Below, piece by piece: positions 16,170 to 31,925 of a stretch of 64,000 nt of DNA; the first letter of the stretch is position 1, and the number at the start of each line of letters is the position of its first letter. Made by a program: the position numbers and the translations under genes. Source of the DNA: Saururus chinensis (taxonomy: Eukaryota > Streptophyta > Magnoliopsida > Piperales > Saururaceae); assembly GCA_035235625.1 (NCBI GenBank), contig CP141148.1:8427001-8491000 (forward strand), given 5' to 3'. The notes under the pieces are model-generated. The model was given only the letters and a program-made list of their open reading frames with translations, ran no database searches and had not been told where the DNA came from.

Positions 16170-19100
16170 CTATTCAATTTGTTCGCCAATCAGGTCAAGA
16201 CCCACCAAGAGAAATGAGACCCCCTGGAAGAGCAAGAAGTAGAAATGGATCCCCTGTGCCGAAAGCAAGCTCCTTGCCGAGGCAGTAAGAAGCAGGAAAG
16301 CAAGAGCCAGCTCTTTCCTGTAGATTCTGTTGTGCTTCTTCCTGGAGTCCTTTTGCTTCTGAATAATTACATCTTTCTCCATAGCATCAAGGTTGGGCTC
16401 AGAGGCCCCACGCTGGTGCTTGGGCTCTTTTTCTACCAGCTTGGGCTCTTTTTCTACCAGAGAAACCAGGTCACCCTCGGAGGAGCGGCCAGATTTCTTC
16501 GTGACAACCCATTCGTAGGCACTCCCGAGTTGGAAGAGGCCCGAAATCATGGCATTGAACTTGGTTACAGACATGGTGTTCTCAAAGAGTAGATAAGGAA
16601 CTATGAAGGGAAAGGATTTTGGGGCAGGAAGGATGTTGAGGAAAGACATGGTGGCAGGGATGTAGCAAACGACCCACGCAGGGAGTTCGGCCTCTGGGAC
16701 AAACATGGTCATAGGGAGGATTATGCAAAAGAGGGTGAATGAGTAGAAAGGTAAGATGAGTTTCCTCAGGAGGAAGAAGAGAAAAATCAGGTTGGCTTTC
16801 TTCCAAAAGGCAATCTGCAGGCAACAAAGCATGAAATAAGTGAGAAAATTATAAGAGTTTACTTTTTTAGTCCCATTACCATACACCCTGTGCATGGTAA
16901 TCAGACGACGCACACAACTCAGGGAGCAGGCAGGTGCCTGTTTCACACGCACGCAATCCCAAATGCATGTGGTACATCTTAACTTTCTCTTTCTCTCTTT
17001 TATTTTTTTGGAGAGAATAAAGGTGTGATTCATGCAAAAATTTGTAAATTGACAAGAACGATATCCAAGTACATGTTATCCATAAGGTGCAATATGTTTT
17101 CAGACCACTTACCTTTGATCGGATAATGGCAGGCAAGCAGAGGCGAAACAGCTGCATTGGACCCGAGTGCCACCTATGTTGCTGCTTCCTGTAAGCTTCA
17201 TAAGATTCTGGTAATTCGCATTGACACTGTCAAAAGAAACAGAAAGGGCAAATGAGAATAATGAGAATCATCCAATCGAAATAACAAGTGCCATTTAAGA
17301 ATCAAAGACAACTGGAGTGCACTGAACTGCCAACCTTCTAAGTCCATCCATCAAGCAAATAAGGCAAAAGACATAATGAGGAAAAGCGCATCCTACTAAT
17401 AAAGTAAACAACTAAATTCTGTTCGACACTAAGATCGTTATTAAATCCAACATGAAGAAAAAATTTCCACCAAGCAGCTACACTTTTTGAGTGGGTCCCT
17501 TGCATTTTCCCGGAAATGAGACTATTTTTACATCTACCTTTTCTAAGGAAAAAGAGGTGAAAAGGTCCCACCTATGGGGCCACAAGTTAGCCTTTTGACT
17601 TGTACAAAAATGCTGAGTTCCAAATCATTATCCATGACTAGTCTTACGCCTTCTATTGTATTGTATTGCAAACCGCTGGCACCACTTGAATGCGCACTGA
17701 ACCCTGACTCTTTTTCAAAAAGCTGTGTCATGGCTGTTTTAGTGAATAGGAATCTCTTTGATTTGAACAAACATGACGCAACGGACTACAATAAACTATA
17801 AATGATCCTATTTTTATATGTAAAACCTCACTATTGATTGCCCACAATTCTGAGATCACGCATTCAAAAAATGGCAAAGGTTTGTTCAGACTTCTGATTG
17901 AAATCTACAGATGGAAGAAGTGACCCATCACAGTAATGTTTATACAATAATGTTTGACCCATATAATCGACGGTTAATTATGCCCCAGCCATGGAGACTA
18001 TATCAGTTTTCCTTAATCCCTGGTCCTCAAAAAATTTTGTGACGAACTAACCCATGCCATCGTTAATAAATTGCATAAGATAATTGAAATAAGAGGAAAA
18101 AAGGGTGGCACTGATACATACCTCAACATCATTGAGAAAGACGAATTTCCACCCATGTAAATGAGCTCGAACGGCAATGTCCATGTCTTCAACAGTCGTT
18201 CGCTCTAGCCATCCTCCAGCATCCTCTAGCGCCTTAATCCTCCATACCCCAGCAGTCCCATTAAATCCAAAGAAATTTATAAAGATTCCATTGACTTGTT
18301 GCTCCACTTCGAAATGGAAGGCCAGATTTACATTCTGTAATCTTGTTAACAGGTTCTCATCCTTGTTCACAAATGACCACCTTGCTTGAACAAGTCCCAC
18401 CTCTTCATTATCCTGCAAACCAAAGACAATAATATGGAAATTAACCCCCAATCCATCAATAAATGAATCCCCGTACCATCAGCAATGCAGAAGATTTAGA
18501 GCTACACCTTGAAATGAGGCACTGTTCTTTTTAAAAAATCTGAAGAGGGCTGGAAATCAGCATCAAATATAGCAACAAATTCGTAATCCTTGACATAGCT
18601 ACAATTCATAGCAGACTTGAGATTGCCCGCCTTGTAGCCATCTCTGATCACACGGTGCCTGTAAACAATGTGGGCCCCATTCTGTTGCCATTTCTGCACT
18701 TCTTCTTTGATCAGCAATTGTGTCACTGGGTCATCTGAGTCATCCAGGACCTGAATCAGAAGGTTTGACTTTGGCCAGTCAAGATTGCAGACAGCGGCAA
18801 TTGACTGTTGATAAACCTGAATAGGAAACAGAAGAAGAAAGAGAGAAGATGTCAAACAGAATGCATACAATGAACATCAATAACCGTTAACAAAAAATTA
18901 GAATGGAAATATTTTAGATCTTCCAGAAAGTAGTGAATTTTTCAGTTCCTTCATTTGACAACCGAAAAAGGTATTTCAATCATTAAACAGAAATCAATTC
19001 TTTTCATTATTAAAAATTCAAGGCTGGCTGGGCATTTAATTTTTGCTAAAAATTCAATCAGGTGTGCTAGAAAGGTCTGTTGGATATGGCCATGGAGAGG

Positions 19101-20013
19101 AAACAACACATACGACATGAACAGCTCGACCAAATCACAGTAAAACCCCACACAGCAGCCCAATCAAGGGCATGGAAACCAAACTAAGAAGAGAACTAAA
19201 TCCTCTATAACATACCTCCTTCTCATTGCACATGGGAATCTGAACCAGGACCATTGGGAAGAACCCGCCAGCCTCCACATCTTCTATGGCGTCCACCTTT
19301 GCAACCGGCTTGATCTTCTTGAAGCGAATCCAGAAGCAGCCCAAGCAAAGGACTAGCCGATCCAGACTCTGAATCATGAAGAGCACAATACAGACATTGG
19401 CCAGAAACTGCAAGGGAGGAGCAAAGTACTCCACCCTCAACCACACCCACCTAGAGTAGAACCAATCAAACACCCCATGGATTCCCAATGCTCCCCCAAT
19501 CAGCCTCTGCAATTGCAGGCTCGAGGCATCGAATCGCAGGCTGGAGGTGTCGAAATACAGAGAAGAGGCGTCGAAATGCCACCCCTTGTAGTAGGCCACC
19601 ACCTCAAACCCCAACAGTATTACAGACATGTAAAGGAACATCTTGATGAATCCATAGATCCTGCTCCTCACGGTGGGATTCTCCGTCTCGTCGCCGTCGT
19701 TTGCCGCGTCAGCCTCATCCGTCTTCCCCGAGGCGAGTCGCCGCCGAATGGAGGCAGCGAGGCCAAAGAGGGCGGAGGCGATGGATGTGAGGCACCCGGC
19801 GGCCCGGTGGGCCTTGAGGAGGAGGACCCATGTGAGCTGCTTGGCGTTTTTACCCCGGCGCTTCTCGCCGGCGGCTACCGGCCGGCCGGCCAGCAACTCC
19901 TCCTCGTCGGGGGACTCTAATTCTGAGATGGACCAGTTGGGGTTCTCCATCTTTACCACCACCGGCGTGCCCCGGTGGCTGTCCTTGGCCCACCAGTCAA
20001 AGTAAGAGGCCAT
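16170..20013 (-). CDS. CSLC: Cellulose synthase-like C protein (xyloglucan glucan synthase)
   Basis: CSLC enzymes make the beta-1,4-glucan backbone of xyloglucan in the Golgi from UDP-glucose (family GT2). Minus-strand exons: 19216-20013, 18508-18816, 18122-18412, 17113-17226, 16170-16814, all GT-AG and in phase, giving 718 residues, normal for the family. The start is the Met of [20 protein letters not shown]; the frame is open just upstream but offers no earlier ATG. GT2 motifs: DDSDD at 291-295, DAD at 351-353, ED at 444-445 in [13 protein letters not shown], and QQHRW at 481-485. Hydrophobic spans lie near residues 120-140, at about 200-240, and repeatedly in the last 214 residues ([19 protein letters not shown]..). 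The last exon resembles the CSLC5/12 type. Residues about 151-172 contain FDASSL-type units in tandem, unusual for the family. Convergent with the iminopeptidase gene. Confidence 0.95.
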
Positions 20014-22872
20014 CGCTGAGCTCAAGCCTCAAGCTCTCCCCTTTACCCACCAAATCGCCAAATCCGTTGCTTGTTATTGCACCTCAGACGGAGCTTGGCT
20101 AGAGCATTTCCCGGAAGCGATCAAGGACCAAAATAGCAAAGAATGTAGGTCAGAAGAAGCAGCCGCTGCTAACAAATTTCTGCCACCAATCCGTCTCCAT
20201 TCTGGGCTATCTCAGTTTCCAGACCAAAAGAAAAATTGGGTCTTTAATGGATGAAATGCCAGTGCAAGTAAAAATCAGATCTCGGTACTTCCAGAAACCT
20301 TTCGTTTCGGAGAGTTCATTGAGGAATGAAACTACAGAAACAATTTTCAGGGGAAAACCACAGAGAGGAGAAGAATGTGGGTGTGAAGAAGCAGAGCCAG
20401 CAAACCCAATATATTCTTCCAAAATGCCTCCTTTTGTGCACGCCCAGCGTGAGAACCGGAGCCAAATCCAAGCTTCAATGGAAAGAAATCCAGCAAAAGC
20501 TAAGAAGGAAAGAAATCTGGCTACCCAGCAAGTCTCGGAGATTTTGATCTACAGAAACCAGTCTCAAAGAGGAAGACAAGGACTAATGGCAGCAGGGGGG
20601 GGGGGGGGGGGGGGCTCCTCCGGGAAGAGGAGGTAAATCAGACGCGTAGCGGAGGGAGGAGGGGAGGGGGCGTCTGGGTCACGGCGGGTTTTTGGTGCTT
20701 TTATGTGAGAAACAGCGGCCTTGGAAGCGTCCAAAACCGTACTTCCCCTAATGAATCCAGCTTGCACCAGACCTACTACTACTCCTACTATATACGATCA
20801 CAAAAACAAAAGGAAAGAAAAAAAAAAGAGCAACAGAGAAAATCAAATAAACAAAAAATGAATTGGAGACAGACAGGGAGTGTGATGGGTGGAAGGAAGA
20901 ACAGCTCAACACGTCTTTGATTTGAGGATTAAAAAGGTCAAAAGCGTAGGTTTTTTATGCTTTTCTCAAGTCCCATTTGAAAACGGTAACAGGGAAAATT
21001 TTGGAATGACAAAGAAAAGTTGATGGGTGGGAGCAGAGGAAGGAAAGATGCAGAGCAATGCATCCAATTCTTCCTTCCTTTCCAGATAATCAAATGCTTA
21101 AGAAATCCACCAGACGCCCATTTGCCACCGGCAGAAACCCAATAAAGATTCAAAATTTATAGAGCCTAGGTGGAGTCCAGTGCCCAATGGTTGAAGGCAG
21201 GAAGCATGTCATTGAAAAAATCCAGATTCAGAACCAAAGAGTCACCAAAAAACTCAGTAAAAATTTCCCAAATGCAGCCAATGGAATAATAGCTTATTTT
21301 CAAATCAGGCAGAGGCCATGGAATCTGGAGGAGCCCCACATGGAAGGCCAAAAACCAAAATTTGAATTAAATATCTTCCTTCTTTTTTTTTTCTGGCAGG
21401 GGGAGAGAAAGAGCATGGCCCTGTGGCCGTGCCGGTGGGGGAAGACCCAGTCTTTTGCGACTGTAAATCAATGTGGCAAATGTCCATTTTACTCTTACAA
21501 TGAACGGTAATTTTCGGACTGAGAGTGGGTGAATGATCTCTCTGTCTTCTTGCGATGAAGGCTGGCCGGTTCAAAGAAAAGGACGCCTTTAGTCTATACA
21601 TGGGCTTTAGCATAGTAAATAAAAGTTTTAACATGGTATTATTAAAGACTTGTCCAACGTTTAAGGTGGCTTCATAAACTGAGTCATGATAATTTTACAT
21701 AAGGGTTCTAAAATAGTATATAAAGACTTAATATGGTACGTAGTATGGTCACCCGATAATTTTATATTGTATTAGGCTTTTATATACTCCTTCCAATTTT
21801 GTATTAATTATATTTTAAAAAATAATAATTTTTATTAAAGGATGAAATCTATATTTATGAATAGGAAAAATAAGTTTATAATATTTTTTTAAGTACTAAT
21901 TACTTAAGTTAAGCAAAATAAAATTATTAATATAAAACAAACTTTCTCAAATTAAGAAGTATTATACTAAAAAATTTATATACCATGGCTATGCCGGTTA
22001 GAATAAAGTTTTAAAATATTTTCCCCATGTATTATGGTGAAAAATATTTGTCTTACTAAAATAATAGGTTATGTTTTGGGGAAATGAGTGGATAAAGGTA
22101 AAAAAGAGTCTGTTGGGGTTGGGCAAATCCAACGTTATTCTTAAGAGGAATGAGGTCGGTCAGAAAAGTGGGGTGGTTAAGGGTATTTTGGGGAATATAC
22201 TTCTTCTCTGTGCAATATCCACATCAATGTGGGCCCAGGTATTATGAGGTGGGCCAGGCTGGTACACGTGTGCTGGGATCACGTGAAGGTTGTGGAAGCT
22301 TATGTTAAACAGGGTCACAGGGGGAGAAAGAACACCTGAAGCAGGATTAGGGCAAAGTACTACATCATTCAATTGCCTGCTTGTTGGGTACATGGGACCA
22401 TAGAAAGTTCATTTGTTATGATGAGAATTTCAATTCACTAAGTTGCATTTGCAATTATAACTTTGTTCAATTGGTCCACAATGGTTGATTTAAAAAGGAT
22501 CGGATGATTATCATTACCCATCAAAAATTAGGTTTTCATGAGTCTCATCAATGGGCAATACATTCATACACAAGGGGGGTCATGTATATAATTATTTATG
22601 AGCTTGATATTGTGCAAAAAAACTTAATATGCAAGGTATATGTGTGTGCGTGCATGGGTATAATGTGCAATTAAAATTTCATTTAACGATATACCGAAAG
22701 GGTCTCACCCTTAATAGAATTCAGAAAGCAGGTAAGACGCAAGCAGGGTATATTAATGCACAGGCATAGACCAACACCCCTCTAATGTTATAATTATTTA
22801 TAAACTTAATATTATGTAAAAAAAACTTTTATATGAAAGGTATGTGTGTGTGCACATCCAACGATATATTAA
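20014..22872. other. CSLC upstream region and intergenic DNA
   Basis: The first 700 bp upstream of the CSLC start (20014-20700) probably hold its 5' leader and promoter and include a 20-G run. Further out is AT-rich sequence. A degenerate Stowaway-like piece lies near 21786-21965 (TACTCCTTCCAATTTTGTAT start). A palindromic ACACGTGT G-box sits near 22264. Open frames on both strands here show no conserved protein. Confidence 0.45.
20595..20614 (+). repeat. Uninterrupted run of 20 G, followed by CTCCTCC
   Basis: A homopolymer of about 20 G on the plus strand (C on the CSLC sense strand), about 580 bp upstream of the CSLC start codon. Such a run could form a G-quadruplex. Its exact length may be an assembly estimate. 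Confidence 0.9.
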
Positions 22873-23063
22873 AGGGGTGCCAAGTATGGATGGCACTTAG
22901 ATTGAGTATATTATAAAACCCGATCCGACTTTAATGGGTTAAGTTTATTTTTAAAATAATTTTTTATTCTTAAATAGGTTAAGTTGAGTTTATTTGAGTT
23001 GGGTCAGGTCATAATTTTTTTAATTAGTATAAAGTTTATAAAAACCCGACCGATGACATCCCT
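22873..23063. mobile_element. Small TIR element, possibly hAT-type MITE
   Basis: The left end AGGGGTGCCAAGTATGG and the reverse complement of the right end (CAGGGATGTCATCGGTCGGG) are similar. The interior has inverted ACCCGA..GGGT blocks (AACCCGATCCGAC and AAAACCCGACCGA). This resembles non-autonomous hAT elements with CAGGGGTG-type ends. Target duplication not resolved. Confidence 0.45.
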
Positions 23064-23189
23064 GGTGTCGAGACACAAATAACTATCAATTGTCCTAGTT
23101 AGGTGTATGTTGGTAATTTAATTTTGCAACCCTATTTTAATTAATTGCTATAATAATTAAGTTTCTTTTTGTCTTATTTATTTCAACTT

Positions 23190-23412
23190 TCTTCTAATTG
23201 TTTTATGGGCCTTAAAAAAGTGTACTATAGATCTATACATATAGTGATCAAGAAAGGTTCATATTATACATAATATTTGTGTGTAGACAATTTTTATGTT
23301 TATTGCTTTTAGCTAATAATTATATATTTTAATTATGATAGTCTAATTTTTGCAACTTCTTCTAATACTCTCATGGGCCCTAAAAAAGTAGGCAGTTGCA
23401 TCACCTTCATAT
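23190..23412. repeat. Dispersed repeat, copies 2 and 3
   Basis: 23315-23412 matches 15500-15592 (TACTCTCATGGGCCCTAAAA and GGCAGTTGCATCACCTT). A shorter similar block, CTTCTAATTGTTTTATGGGC, begins near 23190. No coding sequence. Confidence 0.55.
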
Positions 23413-24591
23413 GTGTTTATTAATTTGTCCTGGGATTCCCTTCTCTTCGTGTGGGCATATGATGTATTGATGTGAATCTACCATTCCTCTCATGTTTCTC
23501 TATGTATTGGGATAGGAGGTTTCCTTTCTACTCCCATCCATCATAGTTCTCAAACTTTCCTCTTCACGAGCCTTGTGCCTCATCACTTTATCCCAAGTTA
23601 TTCATTCTTGTTCTACCTTCCACCATTTGCTTGCAGACTTCATCTTTCACATTTCATTTCATCATTTTTTACTTTTGTGACCAAAGTTATCATTATATTC
23701 CATAGATAGTTTCCATATTAATATTCTTTAAATCAAATTGTTTTTAAAGTAAAATGTCTATTTTTAATTCAAAACATAATTTGCTTTCTCTCTTAACTCC
23801 CATATTCATCACCTTATCTCAACTTCTTTAGTATTTTCTACTTTTAACCATTTATTTGAAGAGTTGTGTTGAAAATTCATTTGTGATGTGTAATATATAG
23901 AAAAAGTTAATATGTGAGCTACATATTAAAAAATATGCGCTTAGTACATCGTGTGTTGTCGAATTGAGATTTGACAGCCCATGTGTAACAACCCTGTTTA
24001 ACGGGCACACGCGAATAAAATCATATGGCCCCAAAATATAATAAAATATTTTTTCTTTTAAAGAAGATCTTTGCTATTACTAGAGATGAATTTCAGTTTT
24101 TTCTTGAGACTTATGTATTCACGAGGTTATATAATTCATGATCTTTGCTACATATATGGCAGCACAAGAGATTGAGAATTTAGGGTCATTTTGGGTAATT
24201 CAACATACTCGTGGTTTGCCAGTAGTTGTAACAAGAAAAGGCCAAAAACGGATTGACTGAGACATGGCAAACACTTCTGGAAACGACTGTCGTACTCCAA
24301 TCAATTATGTTCTGGCATTATCTTATCTTTTTTAAATGTCCTAAGAAAGGAACGAAAATGATAGCTGAATTGACTATAGTACCCCTGAAGCGGCAACTAT
24401 TAGTACATGAAGAACATTGATTATGGATTAATTAATTTCGATTACATCAAAAGCAAGTGGACCGATGTTCTATGTGGCATCAATCCCGAAGCATTCGTGA
24501 CGGTCACGTGATAAGTCCCCTTCATACGTGACTACAGCCCGCCATTTAAATATCAAAATTTATGACAACCCCTGTCATGAAATTTCAAATT

Positions 24592-24860
24592 CTTCAGTGT
24601 CATCCTTGTATTTAAAAATTTAATAATAAGTAATTTTTTTATATGAGCTCGAGCTTACGCAGTTAAAATCATCAAATTCTAATGCTACGGCGCACGTACT
24701 TTGGTAGATTAGTTTCTATCCTCTTACTTCAGTATTATCTTTGTGTTTAAGAGTTCAATAATAAGTGGCTCTTTTATATGAGCGCGAGTTTATGTGGTCA
24801 GGCATCATCAAATTTTAATACAGCGACGCACATACTTGGTAGATTAGTTTTCATCCTCTT
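24592..24860. repeat. Tandem duplication of a 135-bp unit
   Basis: Units 24592-24726 and 24727-24860 both run from CTTCAGT..ATC.TTGT.TTTAA through TTTATATGAGC.CGAG and CATCAAATT.TAAT to TTGGTAGATTAGTTT and CATCCTCTTA or CTATCCTCTTA. The copies differ by scattered substitutions. Function unknown, non-coding. Confidence 0.8.
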
Positions 24861-25245
24861 AGGCTATCAGATTTGGATCCATAGCTCATAATGTCTATAC
24901 TTACGCGCTTATATAAAATTTTTTCTAACAATAAATTGATAAAAGAAAATTAAGTATGAATATGTCCTATGAGATGGGGTATCGGCATAAAAGGGCAAAA
25001 AACTTTTTTGCCCACTAAGTAATGTCTTTTGTCAGATAAAAATCTAATGATTGATTGTGCTTGGGCTCATGCTGGCGTGTATGAGCTTGGGTTCACGCTG
25101 ACGCATGTAAGAACACGACTCATTGACAAATTACCCTTTAAATCTTAATTTTTGAAAGTGGCTAAAATAATTTATAGATGTACTAAGATATTCTAAAATT
25201 TTAGTAATAACTTGATGCCCCTTTATGTTTATTCTTCAATATATA

Positions 25246-26333
25246 GGGGTGCTAATAAATCGAGTATGCTCATAGAGTAAGGGTGCTTCGACTCCACTCA
25301 ACTTGAATATGGCTTGACTAGAAGCGGCTCAGCTCGAACTCAACTTAAACTCGAACATATTCAAGTTGAGTTCGAACATATTCGAGTTAAGTTCGAACAT
25401 ACATTAGCTCACTCGACTTGACTCGAATACAACTCTAACTCAGCTCGAATTCGACTTGAACGGGAACTCGAATGAAAGTTATAAATATATTTTATAATAC
25501 ACACACACACACACACACACACAAATATATTGTGTACATATGCACAAATATCAATCCCAAAATTCATATACAACAAATTTATATTTTATATATTATTATA
25601 TATATAATGTATCTATGTATTGGGTGTATGTATATATAGAGAGAGATTGATAAGTTACATTTTTAAAGACACATAATGCATATGTGTCCACGTGTGATAT
25701 ATGTTGAAATCTAGATGTATCATAGAAATTTGATATAGTAAAATATATACATATATAGTACAATCAATAAAAAATAGGATATACTATAAATGATACTACA
25801 TATCAAACTATATGACAATCATAGGACAAAAATGTACCGGTAATATTATCTACCATATCTACATGTCTAATAGATTATGATATAAATTTTTAAATTTTAT
25901 ATAGAGACTAATGTTGAAATAGTTAAAAATTAAAATTTTATAACAATTTCCTATAAGTTGTTTAAGGTTTAGAGCAACTAAGGCTCGAGTGTAGCCTAGT
26001 TTGAGGATTTTAGCCAGTAGTTTTTATTTGTAATTTTTCATTTATTTTTAAATTGATCAACTCATTCTATGTTATTTACTTGTTTATTGAATATTGGTTT
26101 GAAATTTTAAATTCAAAATTAGGTTTATTTTTATATATAGATCAAGTTAAATTCGAGCTAGGTTTGCTATTGTAATATAATGAGTTCAAGCTCATGTTTT
26201 TTGTTTGAGTTGAGTTTGAGCTAGTAAGCTCAAGCTCGTTTGAGCCTTGAGTCGAGTTCGAGCCAAGCATTCCAACTTCAAGTTTAAATTGCATGAGACA
26301 AAAATTGGAGTTGACTCGACTTGTTAGCACCCC
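25246..26333. mobile_element. Non-autonomous TIR transposon, hAT-like
   Basis: The left end and the reverse complement of the right end both fit GGGGTGCTAAYAARTCGAGT. Inside, many short CTCGAACTCAACTT / AAGTTGAGTTCGAG blocks occur in both orientations near the two ends (25300-25460 and 26190-26330), extending the inverted repeats. A (CA)n run lies at 25498-25523. No transposase frame. The flanks are TA-rich, so the target duplication cannot be read with confidence. Confidence 0.65.
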
Positions 26334-26337
26334 ATAA

Positions 26338-29212
<2,875 letters not shown>

Positions 29213-30129
29213 GTATATGTAACGCCCGAGATTTTTCATCCCTTTTTCTCAAAACTCATAGAAATTTTTTTTTCCCATAAATCGGAGTCAAAACGATAAA
29301 ATCAAAACCTGTTTATGATTTAAAACATCATACGGTTAAACATCGTACGGCCAAAGCAAATATCCTCAGGCGCTACTCGAAAACACACGTACGAATAAAT
29401 TTTGCTATGATCATAGACTTTTAAATACAAATCACTCTCCCAGACATCCCTGAGTACAAGTCCCATAACAGTCCACATTCTGATCCAAACAAAAGTCCAG
29501 AATAAAACATCTTAAAGTCTCATCTCACTCAATACAGGAGATCGTGGCACAAATGAACTCGCAGAGAGTCAAGCTGATACCTGAGTCAACGGGAATCAAT
29601 CCACCGCTGAAACGAGCGTCCATCACCAGGAGCTCTCCGCACAACCTGCAAAACCTCCCGTACAACGGGGCTAAAAAAGTAGGGTGAATATTTTCATACT
29701 CAGTAGGAAAATACCCAGTAGGGGAAATCCCAAACGGTGAACTCCATAAGTTCAGAAACACATGCGTCATGCAACTCAAACATGAAGCAGAAGCATATCA
29801 ATATCATGCTCAAATTCATATAAACATGCCAAATGCACCAACGTGCCACAGACATATCAAAGCATCATCGTGCCAGAATCATACCGAAGGCACCATCGTG
29901 CCAGAATCATACTGTTCAATCAACTTACACAAACACCCTTATCCAGGGTCATACAATTTACTCGTACCACCGTACGCATACTCATACAACATACGCATAC
30001 TTGTAAAACCTTACTCGTACAATCATATGCTCGCTCATGCAGCTTACCCATACATGTACGACCTTACTCGTACAATCAGACTCGTACGACCTCACTCGTA
30101 CAGTCTGCACAAAATCATACTTACTGTCT

Positions 30130-30320
30130 TACTCAGAAACATATTCTCACAATCGTACTCATACTCTTACAGTCGTGCTCATACACATACACTTACAGTC
30201 TTACTCATACTCATACGCTTACAGTCCTGCTCATACACACTCTCACAGTCTTACTCATACTCATACACTTACAGTCTTACTCATACTCATACAGTCGTAC
30301 TCATACACATAATCGTACAC
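30130..30320. repeat. Minisatellite of TACTCATAC / CTTACAGTC units in element A
   Basis: Imperfect repeats alternating CTTACAGTC(T/G)T and ACTCATACTCATAC. A degenerate inverted counterpart (GTAAGAGTACGAGTATGAGC) is found in element B at 37360-37620. Tyr-, Ser- and His-rich open frames across it are artefacts. Confidence 0.8.
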
Positions 30321-30556
30321 ATATCAACGACCACTGAAGCTCATTACAACTAATAAGCTCCAGCGTCGAAATGGAAAAGAATGCCACTGGGGCAACACCT
30401 TAACCTCCGGGGAGTGACTAGACGCCATGGACTTTTCCGAAGGTAAGGCACACCAATGCTCATGGGGCACTGGATCAAACAGGTAAGAGTAGATCCATGA
30501 TACTACTTACCTAAGCGCGCAAACATAAACACCCACACATAAGGGGTCATACAGTT

Positions 30557-30693
30557 GCCCACCATAATGGGTCTTATAGTGCCATAGAATCGCCCACCAT
30601 AATGGGTCTTATAGTGCCAGAGAATTGCCCACCATAATGGGTCTTATAGTGCCAGAGATTTGCCCACCATAATGGGTCTTATAGTGCCATTGC
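30557..30693. repeat. 35-bp minisatellite, four copies, in element A
   Basis: Copies start at 30557, 30592, 30627 and 30662 and carry GCCCACCATAATGGGTCTTA followed by TAGTGCCA. CCCACCATAATGGG contains the partly symmetric CCCA/TGGG pair. The matching place in element B near 37100 has a single copy-like block (AGACCCATTATGGTAGGCAA). Confidence 0.9.
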
Positions 30694-30767
30694 CACTCTT
30701 GGGCAGAAAACATACAGTGCCACTTGGGCAGAAACGTACAGTGCCACTCTTGGGCAGAAACATACTA

Positions 30768-30950
30768 CGCTCTCAACAGAGCATCAAACGTCTGGGCTTA
30801 CACAGCACACAGACCAAATCAGAAACGTGCATCGCTCTTAGCAGAGCATCAGACGTCTGGGCTTCATACAGCACGCAGACAAAGTCAGAAACGTACATCG
30901 CTCTCAACAGAGCATCAAACGTTCGGTGCTCTACATAGCACACAGACAAC
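30768..30950. repeat. 65-66-bp minisatellite, three copies, in element A
   Basis: Copies begin CGCTCT.A.CAGAGCATCA at 30768, 30833 and 30899. Element B has a diverged inverted set of about four at 36800-37040. Confidence 0.88.
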
Positions 30951-31699
30951 ATCCCGCAGGATAAACACCATGGCAAGACATGATAAATGCTCGGCCGACT
31001 CATTAGCGGCCAGCTCAAACACGGAACTTAATCCGTCGAACCCTTAGGTCTCAAACTCACAACGCTATCATTAGCTGTGCTTATAATTCAAGTTTGAATT
31101 AAGTACATTATGCGGTACAATTATGCCACACAACTCACAAATTCTCGATCGTCAAACCGAAGCTGAGCCCGATCCGAAACCCAAGTTCGTGAGGGCAGCA
31201 GACTTCACTTACCCGTCCACATCATGGACAAAACTCATCGTACAACAAACCCTTACAGTCTTACGTACTTCGCCATCCATCTTATGGCCAAAACCTCTTA
31301 CACTGACATCCTCAAATAACGCTCCTCAGAGCCAACCCAGTTGTCGCCCTCTTACTTATATCTCACTTATTATACTTATTTTTCACTTCATAATCTGTAC
31401 GTTATGCTTGTACAATTATGAACACTCTTACTGTCTAACAAATGCCCAACATATAATCCACCCCAAACTGATCCATTCTAATCCTTGCCCGTCATACTCT
31501 TATCCTCTGTCCTCTGTCATACGCTTACACAATCAGATTCAAATTCAGACAGAGCTTCTGTCACCTCTTACTGTCCATTGCCCATACATCTGCCCACATA
31601 CTCTTACACATAACCATATCATAGGCAAAAGCCATCATACATACGTATGTCTCACACATACGTATAACATATACATACGGCCATACATACATAACTTAC

Positions 31700-31925
31700 A
31701 AACATGCACGCTAGCCATCACTAGCACATGCATCCACATGTCAAACATGCACGCTAGCCATCCCTAGCATATGCATACATTCACACATACATCAAACATG
31801 CACGCTAGCCATCACTAGCACATGCATACATCAAACGTACACGCTAGTCATCTCTAGCATGTGCACACACACATTCATACATACTTCAAACATGCACGCT
31901 AGCCATCACTAGCATATGCATACAC
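31700..31925. repeat. GCTAGCCATCACTAGC minisatellite in element A
   Basis: Five or more copies of CATGCACGCTAGCCATCACT followed by AGCA(C/T)ATGCAT, about 45-50 bp apart. The GCTAG..CTAGC core is a short inverted repeat. Inverted copies (GCTAGTGATGGCTAGC type) occur at the truncated end of element B (35956-36030). Confidence 0.88.

Noticed and set aside
29769-31767. Long plus-strand frames rich in Tyr, Ser, His and Leu
   Set aside because: They lie entirely in the minisatellites of element A and change frame with the repeat units; no gag or pol motif.
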